From Pogostemon cablin (taxonomy: Eukaryota > Streptophyta > Magnoliopsida > Lamiales > Lamiaceae), in NCBI GenBank assembly GCA_023678885.1, contig CM042975.1:24035405-24099404 (forward strand): DNA of 64,000 nt, written 5' to 3'. The notes beneath the pieces were generated by a model that saw only the letters and a program-made list of their open reading frames with translations, had not been told where the DNA came from and made no database searches. Made by a program: the position numbers and the translations under genes. Below, in pieces: positions 31,827 through 43,115 of this stretch. Each line of letters starts with the position of its first letter. Within the stretch, counting starts at the first letter, position 1.

Positions 31827-34800
31827 TCATTTGGAGACATTCCAATTGCTACCAAACTCTCCATGCCAAACACAGACTTCACCTTTCCAACTACAACTAG
31901 CAACTACATCGGGTAAGACAGGATGAAATGCAACATCCGTACACGCTTGCTCGAATGCTTTAAACTTGCTGACAAGTTTGGATGTTTTAGAGTTATAAAA
32001 GTAGATACATCCATCAGACGATCCAGAGGCAACCATACTTCCATCCAAACTGAAACTGCACTTGATAGGGAAACCAGAGACACTATGACTTTCATACCTT
32101 CTGTACTTATCAAGTTTGAAGGGGGGTCTCGTTGAGAAAATAGCGATGTAGTTTGCATTGGATTGAGCGATAAAATACGGCTCAAAGGGGTGGCATCTGA
32201 TAGAGGGGCACGTGTAAGCCTCCGTGTAGACCTAGCAAGTGGCAATAAGCCAGGGTTAAATGAAAATATAAGTACCAGCAACCACCCTTATCCATTCCCA
32301 GATGTTTCAGTTTGACAACCTCCATCTAAGGCTAACTTCTTATAATTATTTTGGTAAAGACAAATGTATCAGTGCATAACCTCTCTTTTAATGAAGCCAT
32401 CAACAAAAGTCTGTCTATGTGTTTTTTTTTTCTTTCCCAACATCCACAGAAAGTAAAACATCTATGTCACACCTAATCTTACAGTTGGGGTCTACCAGGT
32501 GCATTAATATTAATAATAACAAAGAAATCTTAGTGAGTAATGGCTAGTGTGTATGAGCTACAACAATGAACGCATAAACATGAGAATATACCTGATTCGA
32601 TAATGGAACTTGACGTGAAACATCCCAAACAATGATTGAATTTTGACTAAGGTTGCTTTTGGACACATCACTTGAGGTGATTAATTGCTTGCCATCAACT
32701 GTAAACTCAACATCAAGGATTGGTCCAAGCTTCCTTACATATTCATGGACCACCATGCTGGTCCTAATATCCCATAGCTTAAGGAGACCTTTCGATCCAC
32801 CAGAGACAAAAAGATGGTCATTGTTTGGACAAAATTTAACAACTTCTACTATTTGATCCTCCTTAAAAACCCGAGTCTCCATTCCTTTTTCGACATCAAT
32901 CAACCTTGATGTGCCATCATAACCACATGAGAGCACAGAAAATCCTTCCTGAGACCATTTAACATCTTTCACAGCTGCACGGTGACAATCAAAAACACGT
33001 GCTCGTTTCTGACCACCACTCCATACGTTCCATATGCAAACAGTATGGTCCATACCCGCAGATGCAAGAAGATGAGCTGAAAACTAACAACATGAAGCAT
33101 ATTAATTCATAGAATGATAAAGTTGATCAAAGCCTTTTCAAATGGAAAATGAAGGTGGGAAGTCTAATACTTGGCTACAACATTAACCAAAAAAAAAAAA
33201 CATTTCACAACGCAGTGGCTTCTTGTTTGTGCTTGTATATATATATACTCCGTCCCATTTCAATCTTTACGTTTGCTTTTTGCACGTTGATGAAGGAGTA
33301 TAATATTTTAATAGATAGTGGGTGGAAATAGTTTTAGGTGAGTACCATATTCCATAAAGAAAAACGTAAACATTGAAATGAGACGCGCAAAATTGAAACG
33401 TAAAGATTGAAACAGGATGGAGGGAGTATATATATATATATATTATTACTACTATATTTTTTATTTAAATATGTTATAGTTTTGATTTTAAATTTGTGAT
33501 CTTTATTCCTAAATTTTCTCAACCCCTCAATCCTTAAAACTTAAGAACTAAATCTTTACACACAAATGAAACTCTCAACTCCTAATCCCAACCATATATG
33601 GTCTCTCCTTTATTTTTACCTCTTAGTACGACATTTCTCTTCCCTTAGTCACAAACTCAGAAAATTCCTTCGTGAAGTTAAGTCTCATAAGGTGTGTGTA
33701 TATTCATTCACTTTCCCAATTAATTCACTATTAGATCATAAACAAGCATAAAACAATATCATGGCTCACCTAACTCCATACATTAAAACTTCATAGTTCA
33801 TACGGATCGAATTGATGACCAACCTGTTCAATTTCAACGGTTCTTGTTTTGATTACTGCCAAAGCAATTCATATTGCATTATCATCCATTTGCGTAAGAT
33901 CTCTCTTCTCATTATCTTATTTGGTGGTAGAAGAGATTTGGATAAATATGCTCGTGATTGAATTAGTTTTATATTTGCAAGCACGGTTGTTGTTCTTCTC
34001 ACACATCCTAGCACTGATTCTCTCTTCTATTAGAATTATTGTAGGCATCAATATTTACCCCTATGGGTTAGCCTAGCAATGAGGACTTGGAGTGCCTTAG
34101 GGTGAAATTCCCCGAGGTCCCAAGTTCAAAACTCGTGGGTGTGATCAACAATTGTGGTGCCAGTCCATACAGATTGTACTGGCTTGAAATGGGTTTCTCA
34201 CTAGTGCACAGTGAGTTATGGTCTCCCACGGATTAGTTGGCATGTACAATGGTCTTGACCTTTATAAACTAAGATAAGTTTCTTGACCTATATAAACTAA
34301 TATATGTTTCCTGACCTTTATAAACGATTAACCTACTTATCAATTGCATAATTGAGCAAAAGTTATTTAGTCGATTTCATTCACATAATTTATGTGACTT
34401 AATTATTATTGAATGTGGTATTTAATTCTAACATTTATCCCTTGCTCATCCCAAAATAATTTCCCCCTTTTTCATGAAGGAGTAGACGTGGTGGGATCGA
34501 AGGATTCTTAGCTACCAAGTTCATATTATTAAACTTAACAAAACCTTATAATTTCATTTCGTCAGATGTATGATGATATGAGAAAAAGGTAATCCCATTT
34601 CCTTATTTCTAGAAGAATTTTAATTTAATTAGTCATTAAATTGAATTTTATTGCACTAATTTTAATCAATTCATTTACCATTTTCTCTAAACTTTCCCTA
34701 TAATATTTTTTTCGTAGTAAAAATGAAATGCTTTAAGTAATAGATTTATAGGGCACGAAACTCAAGCTCAAACAACACTAAATTTTGAACAGCGCCTCTC

Positions 34801-35810
34801 CCAAAATATCAAGACATCAAAGATCGAGTTATGTCTGTCACAAAAAACTTGACTCCACCAACATTAAATCCTTAACTAATCATTACATCAATTCTAAGTT
34901 CATTTTCTTTTCAATGCAAGAATATCCGGTTCGTAAACCAACAAGAGCTTTGCGCTCTGTATGTATTGGATCTCCGTGTTGATCTCAACCAATAGGTTTT
35001 AAACAAAGGCCCTCATGATGTTTCACCCTAAAGTACCCCAAGCACCACCACTAGGCAAAAACCTCATAATTCTACCTTGAATTTATTAAGTCAAAGATAT
35101 ATTACTGGCGGCTGATGAGATTAGCATAATATCAATACAAGATATGGAGTAATATATAATCAGAACCTTGTGTTGTTAAATTAAATAGTTTTGAATTGTC
35201 TTCAGATCAAATATAAATATTAGTTAGAGGATTATGAGCAAAAATGTCCGTAGTAAAGATGAACAAATACCGTGAGTACAACACCATTGCACAGCATTAA
35301 CTGACTTTGAGTGCCCATCCATGGTAGCAGAAAGCGATACCTTTATTGGATTTGAGTCAACACCGCCCATCATATGTTGTTTCACCATTTTCAAAATTTC
35401 ACGTGGTAAATCAGAATCTAAAATGCTTCCCATAACTGTATTAAATGGTGTATTAAATTTCAACATCAACAAAAATACTATCAATTTATAAATAGCAGAT
35501 TCAATTTATTCCATTTAAAAGCTTAATCACATGAACCTGGTGCAAGCGCAACGCAATTAGGGTAGGAGTCAATTGGGTTCGGATGGGAAGCAGCAAGTGC
35601 TGCTCGTTGTCGCTTAGATATGTAACTTCCCGGTATTGGAGAATCCAACTGGCGGAGAATGGGCACATGGGCCGGTTTCGCAATTAGAGGTTGAGGCCTT
35701 GCTCTCTTGGGAGGAGTTTGCAATGGAATCGAGTGCTCTGATTCACAAACATCAATCTTTTCCATGTCATCATCGGAAGAAGAAGCATAGACTTTGGAAA
35801 GAAGATCCAT
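31827..35810 (-). CDS. WD40-repeat protein, WDR25-like, four exons
   Basis: Exons 35810-35537, 35435-35271, 33076-32592 and 32231-31827 (minus strand) join in frame at GT-AG borders and give about 442 residues, normal for this family. Residues 1-90 are a low-complexity N-terminus (start MDLLSKVYASSSDDD; later ISKRQRAALAA). The rest shows seven WD40-type blades: GHSKSVNAVQW, MDHTVCIWNVW, GYDGTSRLIDVE, GGSKGLLKLWDIR, NSIIVWDVS, GSSDGCIYFYNS and WKGEVCVWHGEF. The fold is a beta-propeller for protein contacts. WDR25 is related to the splicing factor PRP17/CDC40; a nuclear RNA-processing role is family inference. Intron 2 is 2194 bp because it holds a SINE and a MITE; introns 1 and 3 are 101 and 360 bp. 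No disabling change was seen, so this is the best candidate for a live gene here. Confidence 0.85.
33248..33427. mobile_element. Stowaway-type MITE in intron 2 of the WD40 gene
   Basis: Ends CTCCGTCCCATTTCAATC and, reversed, CTCCCTCCATCCTGTTTCAATC continue as TTTACGTTT. Flanked by TA on both sides within a TATATA run. The form CTCCCTCCGTCCC with TA duplication is typical of Tc1/mariner-type Stowaway MITEs. Confidence 0.8.
34051..34330 (+). mobile_element. tRNA-derived SINE in intron 2 of the WD40 gene
   Basis: TTAGCCTAGCAATGAGG (34067-34083) resembles a pol III A box and GGTCCCAAGTTCAAAACTC (34116-34134) a B box, with spacing as in tRNA-derived SINEs. The 3' part ends in two or three GACCTTTATAAACTAA-type repeats. 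It is antisense to the gene. Exact ends are unclear. Confidence 0.6.
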
Positions 35811-36650
35811 GTTGGTATGCGACCAGAGCTGTCAATTTTATGAATATTATTATCACAGCAAGTCTAGACGAAGGATTGATTTTAAAAAGGAAAAAGAAAT
35901 TGGTAAAGAAACATCATTAATGAATTCTATGTAAATATGATTTATCATCTAAAATTTATGTATAAATTACGATTACAATTTACAACTAATAATTCATATT
36001 CAATTCCGCAAAAAAAAAAAACTTTCGTTTAGATTGAAAAACTTAATACACGAAAAAGTTTTTTTAGTCACATTTCTTTTAGATATACAGCTCAACATGT
36101 TGAGTGAGGCATTCGAGATAAACACTAAACAGAATGTCTCAGGATTTCAGAGGGAGGTAAATGTCCAACTTGTTATGTATACGCAGTTACCCCATTCCTA
36201 AACATTAGAAGATTGCATTGAGATATAACTAATGGTCAATTATAAACTTCAATCACCACTCAAGAATTTTGTGTCAATAATCAGGCCAAGTGTAAGAATG
36301 ATGACAAGTGTTCAGCCGTTAAAAGGTCAAATAGATGGATTTAACACGAAACCTAATCTGAAGAGAGAATAGAAGACATATTTACAGAAGTCAAAGTATT
36401 GAGCAGCTATACATGATGCTGAAAACAGATTCTTATTCTAGATGCATAATTTCCATAACTGTCAACTATAATTTCCATCAGAGCTAAAAAGCTTTGACGC
36501 ATAAAACTGATCTTCTATATTATTCCATGCCAACAGATTCTTATCCTAGATTTTCTTTTAGGTTTCATTTACATTTCTCATGTGTTTTTGCCATGCATTG
36601 AAACTTTCAGAGACAAGAAAGAGCCACACAAAACCAAGAATTGTAGATAT
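35811..36650. other. Region upstream of the WD40 gene
   Basis: AT-rich sequence that must contain the WD40 promoter. I see an A-run (about 36009), but no convincing TATA box near the start codon, and no coding sequence. Confidence 0.35.
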
Positions 36651-36659
36651 AAAAAAGGT

Positions 36660-38265
36660 ACAAACCAAGGGTTTTCCGTCTTCCCTCATCGAACAGAACT
36701 TCTTGAGCAACTTTAGCATCGACAAATTTATCTTTTAATTTCCCAATAAATCAACAGTAGATTTGGAACAAAGAATGATTTTAATAAGCAGGTTTATAAG
36801 TGAACATATTTTTCAATGGAAACAAGCAATCAAGACATGGAAACCTTACTTTCATGTTGAAATAATGCGATGTGACTTTGAAGCATGCATCAACATAAGG
36901 TGGATTTATTAATCCCCAAGTAACTCAAGCGATTCGTCTTTAATTCTACTTCATAAGGAATTTGTTCCTGGAAGAACTTAGAAAACTTTACGAGCTCCTC
37001 AGAAATGTCATAGTTTTATCTAACCAAGAAAAACTAACTAACAATAATACTTTTAACAGCTTTGGAATCTAACTCACATATAGCTCCCTTCGTTTCTTCA
37101 TAGATCTCAACAGCACAAGAAAACTACAAATTTGAAGCAAGAAAAACTAACTAACAATAATACTTTTAACAGCTTTGGGATCTAACTCACATATAGCTCC
37201 CTTCATTTCTTCATAGATCTCAACAGCACAAGAAAACTACCAATTTGAAGCAAGAGCTCTTATGATCATAGCCTTAATTTCATAAAAGTTCATAACTTTC
37301 TTGTTATAGATTACCAACACATAAGTTGATAATTTCATTTTATAGCATTAGATAATCACTCTAGAACTTGCACATCAAAGATCATACTTATTTAAATGGT
37401 CAACAACAGAACAGAAAAAAGCAGGGAATAAAATTTAAAAACTAACCTGTTTGACTTTCTTGAATTTTCTCCACCAATGCTGCAGAGTATCAGCTACTGA
37501 ACATAAAATATACCTAAAATTCCACATGAGAACAAACCATCAAAAGGAATATTCAAGGATTCAAGGCTTAAACTTTTTGCCGGAAAAAACTAATATCACA
37601 TTCAGGATGGGGGTCAGTACGGTGGCAGTGGTTGGGATGTGCCTGAAAAAAGTAATGCACGAGAACAGTGAATGAAGAGGGTGCCACATGGATTAGGCAA
37701 CCGGAAACCAATGTAAACTGGCCCATTCTGCAATATTGGCCCTTGATATATATATGAAAAATCTCCAGAAGCCCAGAGCACACGTCATTAATTTGGTGTG
37801 AGTTAAGTAACATAGGTAGTAAGTATTATCACTTTTTTTTTCTTTTTTTTTTTTTTTTGATAATTAGTATATCAACGAAAAAATCATGTTCCCAAATAGT
37901 ATCACAATAATTAACTAAACTTAAAATGGCAATGCATCTCAATCATATAAAAAGTTTTCGCTGATTTACGTAGAGTAAGTATTGAAGTTCCTTTTCTTGG
38001 CATTATTACTATTATAATTAGTTAGCCAAATAAAAGAGGGGCTGGAAATATTTCTCTGTGTCTCAATATTATAAATCACATGGGCAGTATGCTACACGCT
38101 GCACAATTTTATAAAATACAAAAACCACAAATAACCAGTAAATTATAACTACAAGTAACCAGTGAATTACAGAAGAAAAGTGCACCTTTGGAGAAAAGCG
38201 AACCTTTGATGCCTGCCGACAAATACGTGAAGCTTTCTACCTTTAGTGACTCAAACAGAAGTAAC
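36660..38265 (-). pseudogene. Exon-like fragments of an unidentified minus-strand gene
   Basis: Several short open stretches flanked by splice-like sites: about 38262-38203 (LLLFESLKVESFTYLSAG), about 37495-37447 (ADTLQHWWRKFKKVKQ, ending CAG/GTTAG), an exon-like EIYEETKGAIC unit ending /GTGAGT and present twice (near 37200 and 37090), about 37010-36915 (ISEELVKFSKFFQEQIPYE) and about 36740-36663 (KFVDAKVAQEVLFDEGRR, ending /GTTTGT). Codon-like character and splice sites suggest a real multi-exon gene or its remains. I do not recognise the family and have not joined the pieces. The gene might start further right. Confidence 0.35.
37025..37254. repeat. 113-bp tandem duplication covering an exon-like unit
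   Basis: CAAGAAAAACTAACTAACAA starts at 37025 and again at 37138, and the following about 110 bases match with only a few changes (GGAATC/GGGATC, TTCG/TTCA). Each copy contains the EIYEETK-coding stretch and its donor site. Confidence 0.8.
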
Positions 38266-38269
38266 TGTG

Positions 38270-39602
38270 GTATAAGGAAGAATAGAAGAGCACATATTAC
38301 CTTTACTATGCGTGAGTAATTAGTATTAAATTTCTAAAAATGAATATATTAGCTATTGGAATAAGCACCTAGAAATTAAAAAAAATAGTAGTTACTAATT
38401 ACAAGGAAGGCGCTGACATATTGTACCGAACTTCTAAAGAATTTTATTTTCTTCGGCAACAAGATTTAAAGGTCATTGATATCACTTAAATGTTCAGCTT
38501 TTTCTACTGTGTGTCTACCGATTCTATCCGAACGTTGCTGAACTTTTTCTATCAGAAATATTGACCATAATTATCCATTAAAGATCCTATTAGAACTAAA
38601 TGAAACTGAAGAGCTGAACATAAACGCAATAGTTACTATAGAGGTTAGCTCAGGGAAGTTATTTGCTAAACATATGACTTACAATTAAGGAGATCCTTTA
38701 AAATTTTTATTATCTTTCTGAATAATGTGTGCCTTGGTTTTTGGGTTTTAACTATTCGCTTTTAAAAATTATGTATATGGTTGTGTTGGAAAGATTAACC
38801 ATTAACTCTAAACCCATAATATCCAAAATACACAAGAGTGCCCATAGAAAGGGACACAATTGAGGGAGCAACATAATCTAACAATCAGTAATAATGTATT
38901 CTTTCATGAGCTAAGAAAATATAATAACTAATGAAAACAATTTACAGTGTTAACGCATTAGCCATTCCTGCCTCTAATAGCTCTAATAATTAGATACATC
39001 CAAAATACATAAGAGTGCCCCGTGGCAAGGGACACTATCACAATCGAAGGAATATCATAATCTAACAAACACTAATAATGTATTCTTTCATGAGTTAAGA
39101 AAATATAATAACTAATGAAAAAGTTTAAAGTGTCAATGCATTAGCCATTCCCGCATCTAATAGCTCAATTCCCATAGCAGCTGACATCTGTCTTCCTAAT
39201 CTGTACAATTTTTAGTCTCACAAGAGATTGGGGGGAGTACGGGTTAGAATATTTTTATTTTATTAATATGCATTTACAATTTTGATTATCCTACAACCAT
39301 GCGTAGAGATTACAAAAAATTAATGTCTCACTTTTAATATATTATATTAACAGTTTTATAGTGTTCCAACCAAGGTTCATGCACACAGTGGGAGAGCTCA
39401 AGATTACATTAAATACAACAACTTATCAATGGGAAACGTATACCTGATGTTGACCATGGTTTATTTCTAATTTTGCTTTTCATGCTTTTGTATGTCACAA
39501 ATAATCAAGATAAGCATGATAGGTAAGAATGATTTGTATAATCTTCTCTGTCTTACAAAACTGAAGACTCATTTTATCTAATCTCAACTCATATACGTTA
39601 TC
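38270..39602. other. AT-rich intergenic region with a 178-bp tandem duplication
   Basis: 38821-38998 and 38999-39170 are two copies (TCCAAAATACA(C/T)AAGAGTGCC, GTATTCTTTCATGAG, GCATTAGCCATTCC). They are diverged by about 10 %. The rest has no coding signal or recognised element. Confidence 0.55.
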
Positions 39603-39607
39603 GTTGA

Positions 39608-39951
39608 TGATAGGAAGCAAAATTAGGGTTCACGGTCGACGGGAGCGGGCTTAATCCACTATCCATGGGTGTCCTTATTTTAATTATAATAATGTTTAGG
39701 ACTTGAGCCCATTGTTCGTGGGCTAGTGGGCTAGGCTTTAGGCCCTTAGGGTTTTGGTTTATTTCCTTTTTGGTATTAGTGAGTAGTATTATTTCAGGTG
39801 TGATTAGGGTTTATGGATTCTTATCAAAAATATTATTGGATTAAGGAGCCTAGAGGCTTTTGGGCAAATGGAACTTTCCGTTTGATTGGGCAAACGGTAT
39901 TTGCCGTTTGATTTTCTTTTCTATTTCTTTCTTATTTTTCTGTTCTTATCA
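39608..39951 (+). repeat. 5' LTR of the gag-only mini-element
   Basis: 344 bp, TG...CA. Contains GGGCAAACGGTATTTGCCG near the 3' end, a small inverted repeat. Compared with the 3' LTR it has about 4 % differences and small indels. Confidence 0.88.
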
Positions 39952-39986
39952 ATTGGTCCGACCTGCCGGATCCCGTTCCCGTCGAG

Positions 39987-41018
39987 ATGACGACAACCCG
40001 TTCCACTGGAGGCAGATCAATGAAGGAGATATTGGAGACGAACGGTGCGAAATTGAAGGAGATCGCGACGTCCTTGGCTGCGTTATCAAAGGCAATTCTG
40101 CAGCCATCGTTGGAGGAGCAATCGGCGGCAGATGTGACCCAAAGGAACGCAGCGGAGGCTGTCATATCCACGATGGCGCCGCCCTTTGTCGATCCGACGC
40201 GTAGGGGCGCTGCCTTGGCGCTTCTGCCCTCATTTGATGGTGAAGATCCAATTGAGTGGATAGTGAGGGCTGAGCAACAGTTTGAATTGAACGGTACCCC
40301 GCCGGAAATGAAGGTTGCAGAGGCTGGAATTGCAATGGATGGGTTTGCCTACCACTGGTTGGCATGGATGAAGGAGACGAAGCCTGAAATGTCGTGGGGA
40401 GAATTCACGCAGGCGTTGGTGGCGTGTTTTGACACGCGGATTAAGGGCAGCAGGTTCGAATGTTTGTCTGGAGATAAGCAATCCAGAGAACTAGCTAGAG
40501 ATGTTGAGGACAATCTTAAAGATGGGGAACAAACCTTACAGAGTGATTGCAGCCCCATTCATCAAGTGAAAAATTTTGCTCAGTCGGTTGCCAAAAATTC
40601 TGGTTTAACAGTTAGCGATAACCAAAGAGGGTTCGTTGGAAATTCTTTCAAGCCGTTAGACCGTGGTGGTGCATAAGTGTCGATTGGCAACTACTCTAAG
40701 CCGACAGCGCATCCTTCAAGGACGAATTCAGGGCTGTCCGAGCAGTCTACGGCCCATTCCATATTTACTCGGCTTCCACCTAGAGTCTTGGAGGACTTGA
40801 AAGTGAAAGGGCTGAGTTTTAGGTGTAAGAAACCCTTTACACCTGGGCATAATTGCCCATTCAAACAATTGAGGGTATTGTTGGCTGAAGAGGACGAGGA
40901 GTTGGACCTCAAACAGGTTGAAAATTGCGAGGTAATGGGGCAAGAGTTATTGGATGAACAAGAAGAGCTTTTTGAGAAGGGGCGGGGCTTTCATGTCTAT
41001 TCTATGCCGATTACCTAA
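39987..41018 (+). pseudogene. Gag of the mini-element, one in-frame stop
   Basis: Starts MTTTRSTGGRSMKEI. Residues about 80-150 hold the gag core (LPSFDGEDPIEWIVRAEQQF, GFAYHWLAWMKE, SWGEFTQALVACF). A TAA at 40674-40676 interrupts the frame after GGA. Reading goes on in the same frame to 41018 and includes a zinc-knuckle-like FRCKKPFTPGHNC followed by PFKQLRVLLAEEDEE, as in gag proteins of the Reina/Del-type gypsy elements. Between core and knuckle the protein is shorter than usual. Without the stop it would be about 343 residues. Confidence 0.78.
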
Positions 41019-41059
41019 CTCAACCTTGAGGACAAGGTTGTTTCGAAGGAGGATGGAAT

Positions 41060-41402
41060 TGATAGGAAGCAAAATTAGGGTTCACGGTCGACGGGAACGG
41101 GCTTAGTCCACTATCCGTGGGCTGTCCTTATTTTAATTATAATAATGTTTAGGGCTTGAGCCCATTGTTCGTGGGCTAGTGGGCTAGGCTTTAGGTCCTT
41201 AGGGTTTTGGTTTCTTTCCTTTTTGGTATTAGCGGTAGTATTATTTCAGGTGTGATTAGGGTTTATAGATTCTTATTAAAATATTATTGGATTAAGGAGC
41301 CTAGAGGCTTTTGGGCAAACGGAACTTTCCGTTTGATTGGGCAAACGATATTTGTCGTTTGATTTTCTTTTCTTTTTCTTTCTTATTTTTCTGTTCTTAT
41401 CA
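41060..41402 (+). repeat. 3' LTR of the gag-only mini-element
   Basis: 343 bp. Same ends as the 5' LTR and adjoining the GTTGA duplication. Confidence 0.88.
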
Positions 41403-41690
41403 GTTGACTTATAGGCTGCTCACATATTCTATGCATTCCTATGTTTATATCACTCTTAAGTTGCACTTATAGGCTGCTCACATATTTCTCTGCACGTTTC
41501 TATCACTCTTAACTTGTTCACAATTCTCTCTATCTATTCTGAACTCTTATAAATTATTTCTCACTTATAGGTTGCTCACATATATCTGTCTCTCACTCTT
41601 AAGTCACAATTTGACCTTAATAGGCTGCTCATATATCTCTCCATTCTTATGTAACTCTCACTCTTAACTTGTTGACAATTTGAGCACACT
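41403..41690. repeat. Degenerate tandem repeat, about four units of 60-75 bp
   Basis: Words CTTATAGGCTGCTCACATAT, CTCTCACTCTTAA and CTTGTTGACAATT recur. It directly follows the GTTGA duplication and so was the target of the mini-element or part of an adjacent older repeat. Confidence 0.7.
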
Positions 41691-41882
41691 GTTTTTCCCT
41701 CTGCCTAACGTTATGCCAATACACATATTTATAGTGGCTAATGGAAAGTTCTATCATATCGGGGTTAGCCTTCCTCTAAACTAACCTTCAAATTTCTACA
41801 TTAGCTACCCAATTAATTCTGTGGAATATTCCACCGCCAATTACAATTCTAGAATAATAACAACAGAAATTTGGGAATGCCC

Positions 41883-42476
41883 ATAGTTGTTAAAGGCGCG
41901 CCCAACTCAGGCGCTCAGGCTCAGGGGTCTGCGCCTAGATTGTTGATTTTTTGCTATTCCAGGCTCATGTATCAAAGGCGCGCACTTAGGTGCGCCTTGG
42001 TGCGCCTTTTAGTTGCGCATAGATGCGCCTCTTCAACATCTTGTTTTTTTCTTTCTTTTTTAAGTTTTTTGAAATTGCTACTCAATTATTAAAGGGTTTA
42101 CACATTTTTAAGATAAAAATGGACAGCCCACTTATAAAATGATATAAATAGAGAATTAGGGTTAGGGTTTTAGTACTTGAACTTTCAAAACAAAGACAAA
42201 AAGGTGGGCTGCCGTCACCTCCACCGCCTACTTGAACTTTATTTGTGTGTATGTTTTATGTATTATAATGCTATTATGAGTTATTATGTATCATTATGTG
42301 ATGTTATGTGATTTTTATCTTAGTTTAGATAGGTAATATGATTGTAAGAAGGATATATTTGTGTATATACATTGTAAATTCAGTTTTGGGCAAAATGTAG
42401 CTCAGGCGCGCCTTGCGCCTTCAGGCGCGCCTAGGGGTCCGTGCGCCTAGGTGCGCCTCTCGCTTTTAACAATTAT
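41883..42476. mobile_element. GC-rich terminal-inverted-repeat element with 10-bp target duplication
   Basis: 594 bp. Ends ATAGTTGTTAAAGGCGCGCC and, reversed, ATAATTGTTAAAAGCGAGAGG. Perfect GGGAATGCCC on both sides (41873-41882 and 42477-42486). The arms are dense in GGCGCGCC, GCGCCT and CAGGCGC words; the middle is AT-rich and has no coding sequence. A 9-10-bp duplication points to a MULE-type MITE; family is inferred. Confidence 0.82.
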
Positions 42477-43081
42477 GGGAATGCCCAACAATAATAATAA
42501 TAAAAAACAACAAAAGCTTAGTATAGGTAGAAGGTACTCACGATTGCTGAAGAACGGGCCGATCTGTCAGAAATAGAGACCGGGGCACGCGGGATAGAGA
42601 AGCCAAATTTAAGGGTTTCCTTTGCAACTGGGGATGCGTTGAAATCAAAGAAGGATATAATTAGAGTTGTCATCCTTAAAAGAATAAAGTACACATCAAG
42701 TAGAGACCGCCGTAAGAAACCTAACTTACCGCCTGCGACAGCTTGAAAGAGGACAGATGACTGTAGCAGAGGTAAACAAAAGGGAAGAGGTTAATTTGTT
42801 GACTGAAATTTGGAAAAACTGAACCTAATTTGATGGAGATCGGCGCGGATGGGGATAACGGATCGCACAGAAACAAACGTGGAGAGGCGTGGATAAACTT
42901 TGCGAGAAGAAGAGTAATGTCGATGGAGGAGATAATGTCTGAAAGAAGCAGTCGGTATGTGTTATCGCTATTCATTAGACACGTAAAGAGAGAGAAAAAA
43001 AATGAAAACATGTGTAATAATGGGTGATTGGAAACGGGAAAGAAACTGGCCGCCCTACAAACATATTCCCTTTATATATAG

Positions 43082-43115
43082 CTAGGTATCAGCACCTCAC
43101 TTCGTGAGGTGTTAG
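43082..43115 (-). other. Possible Helitron 3' end (minus strand)
   Basis: Hairpin CACCTCA-CTTCG-TGAGGTG (43093-43111), then on the minus strand CTGATACCTAG. Hairpin followed 8-12 bases later by CTAG is the Helitron 3' form. The next base is C, not the usual T, and no 5' end was found. Confidence 0.3.

Larger units (their letters stand above)
39608..41402 (+). mobile_element. Complete gag-only Ty3/gypsy mini-element (1795 bp)
   Basis: LTRs 39608-39951 and 41060-41402 (TGATAGGAAGC...TTCTTATCA) enclose 1.1 kb. A perfect duplication GTTGA flanks it (39603-39607 and 41403-41407). Order: LTR, ATTGGTCCGACC as likely primer-binding region, gag, then CCTTGAGGACAAGGTTG, a sequence normally found after integrase in such elements, then purine tract GAAGGAGGATGGAAT and the 3' LTR. 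Protease to integrase is lacking, most simply by internal deletion. LTRs differ at about 14 of 344 positions, so it is clearly older than the element at the left edge. Confidence 0.9.

Noticed and set aside
34067..34134. A functional tRNA gene
   Set aside because: A- and B-box-like sequences are present, but no cloverleaf can be drawn and the sequence continues into a SINE-like 3' part.
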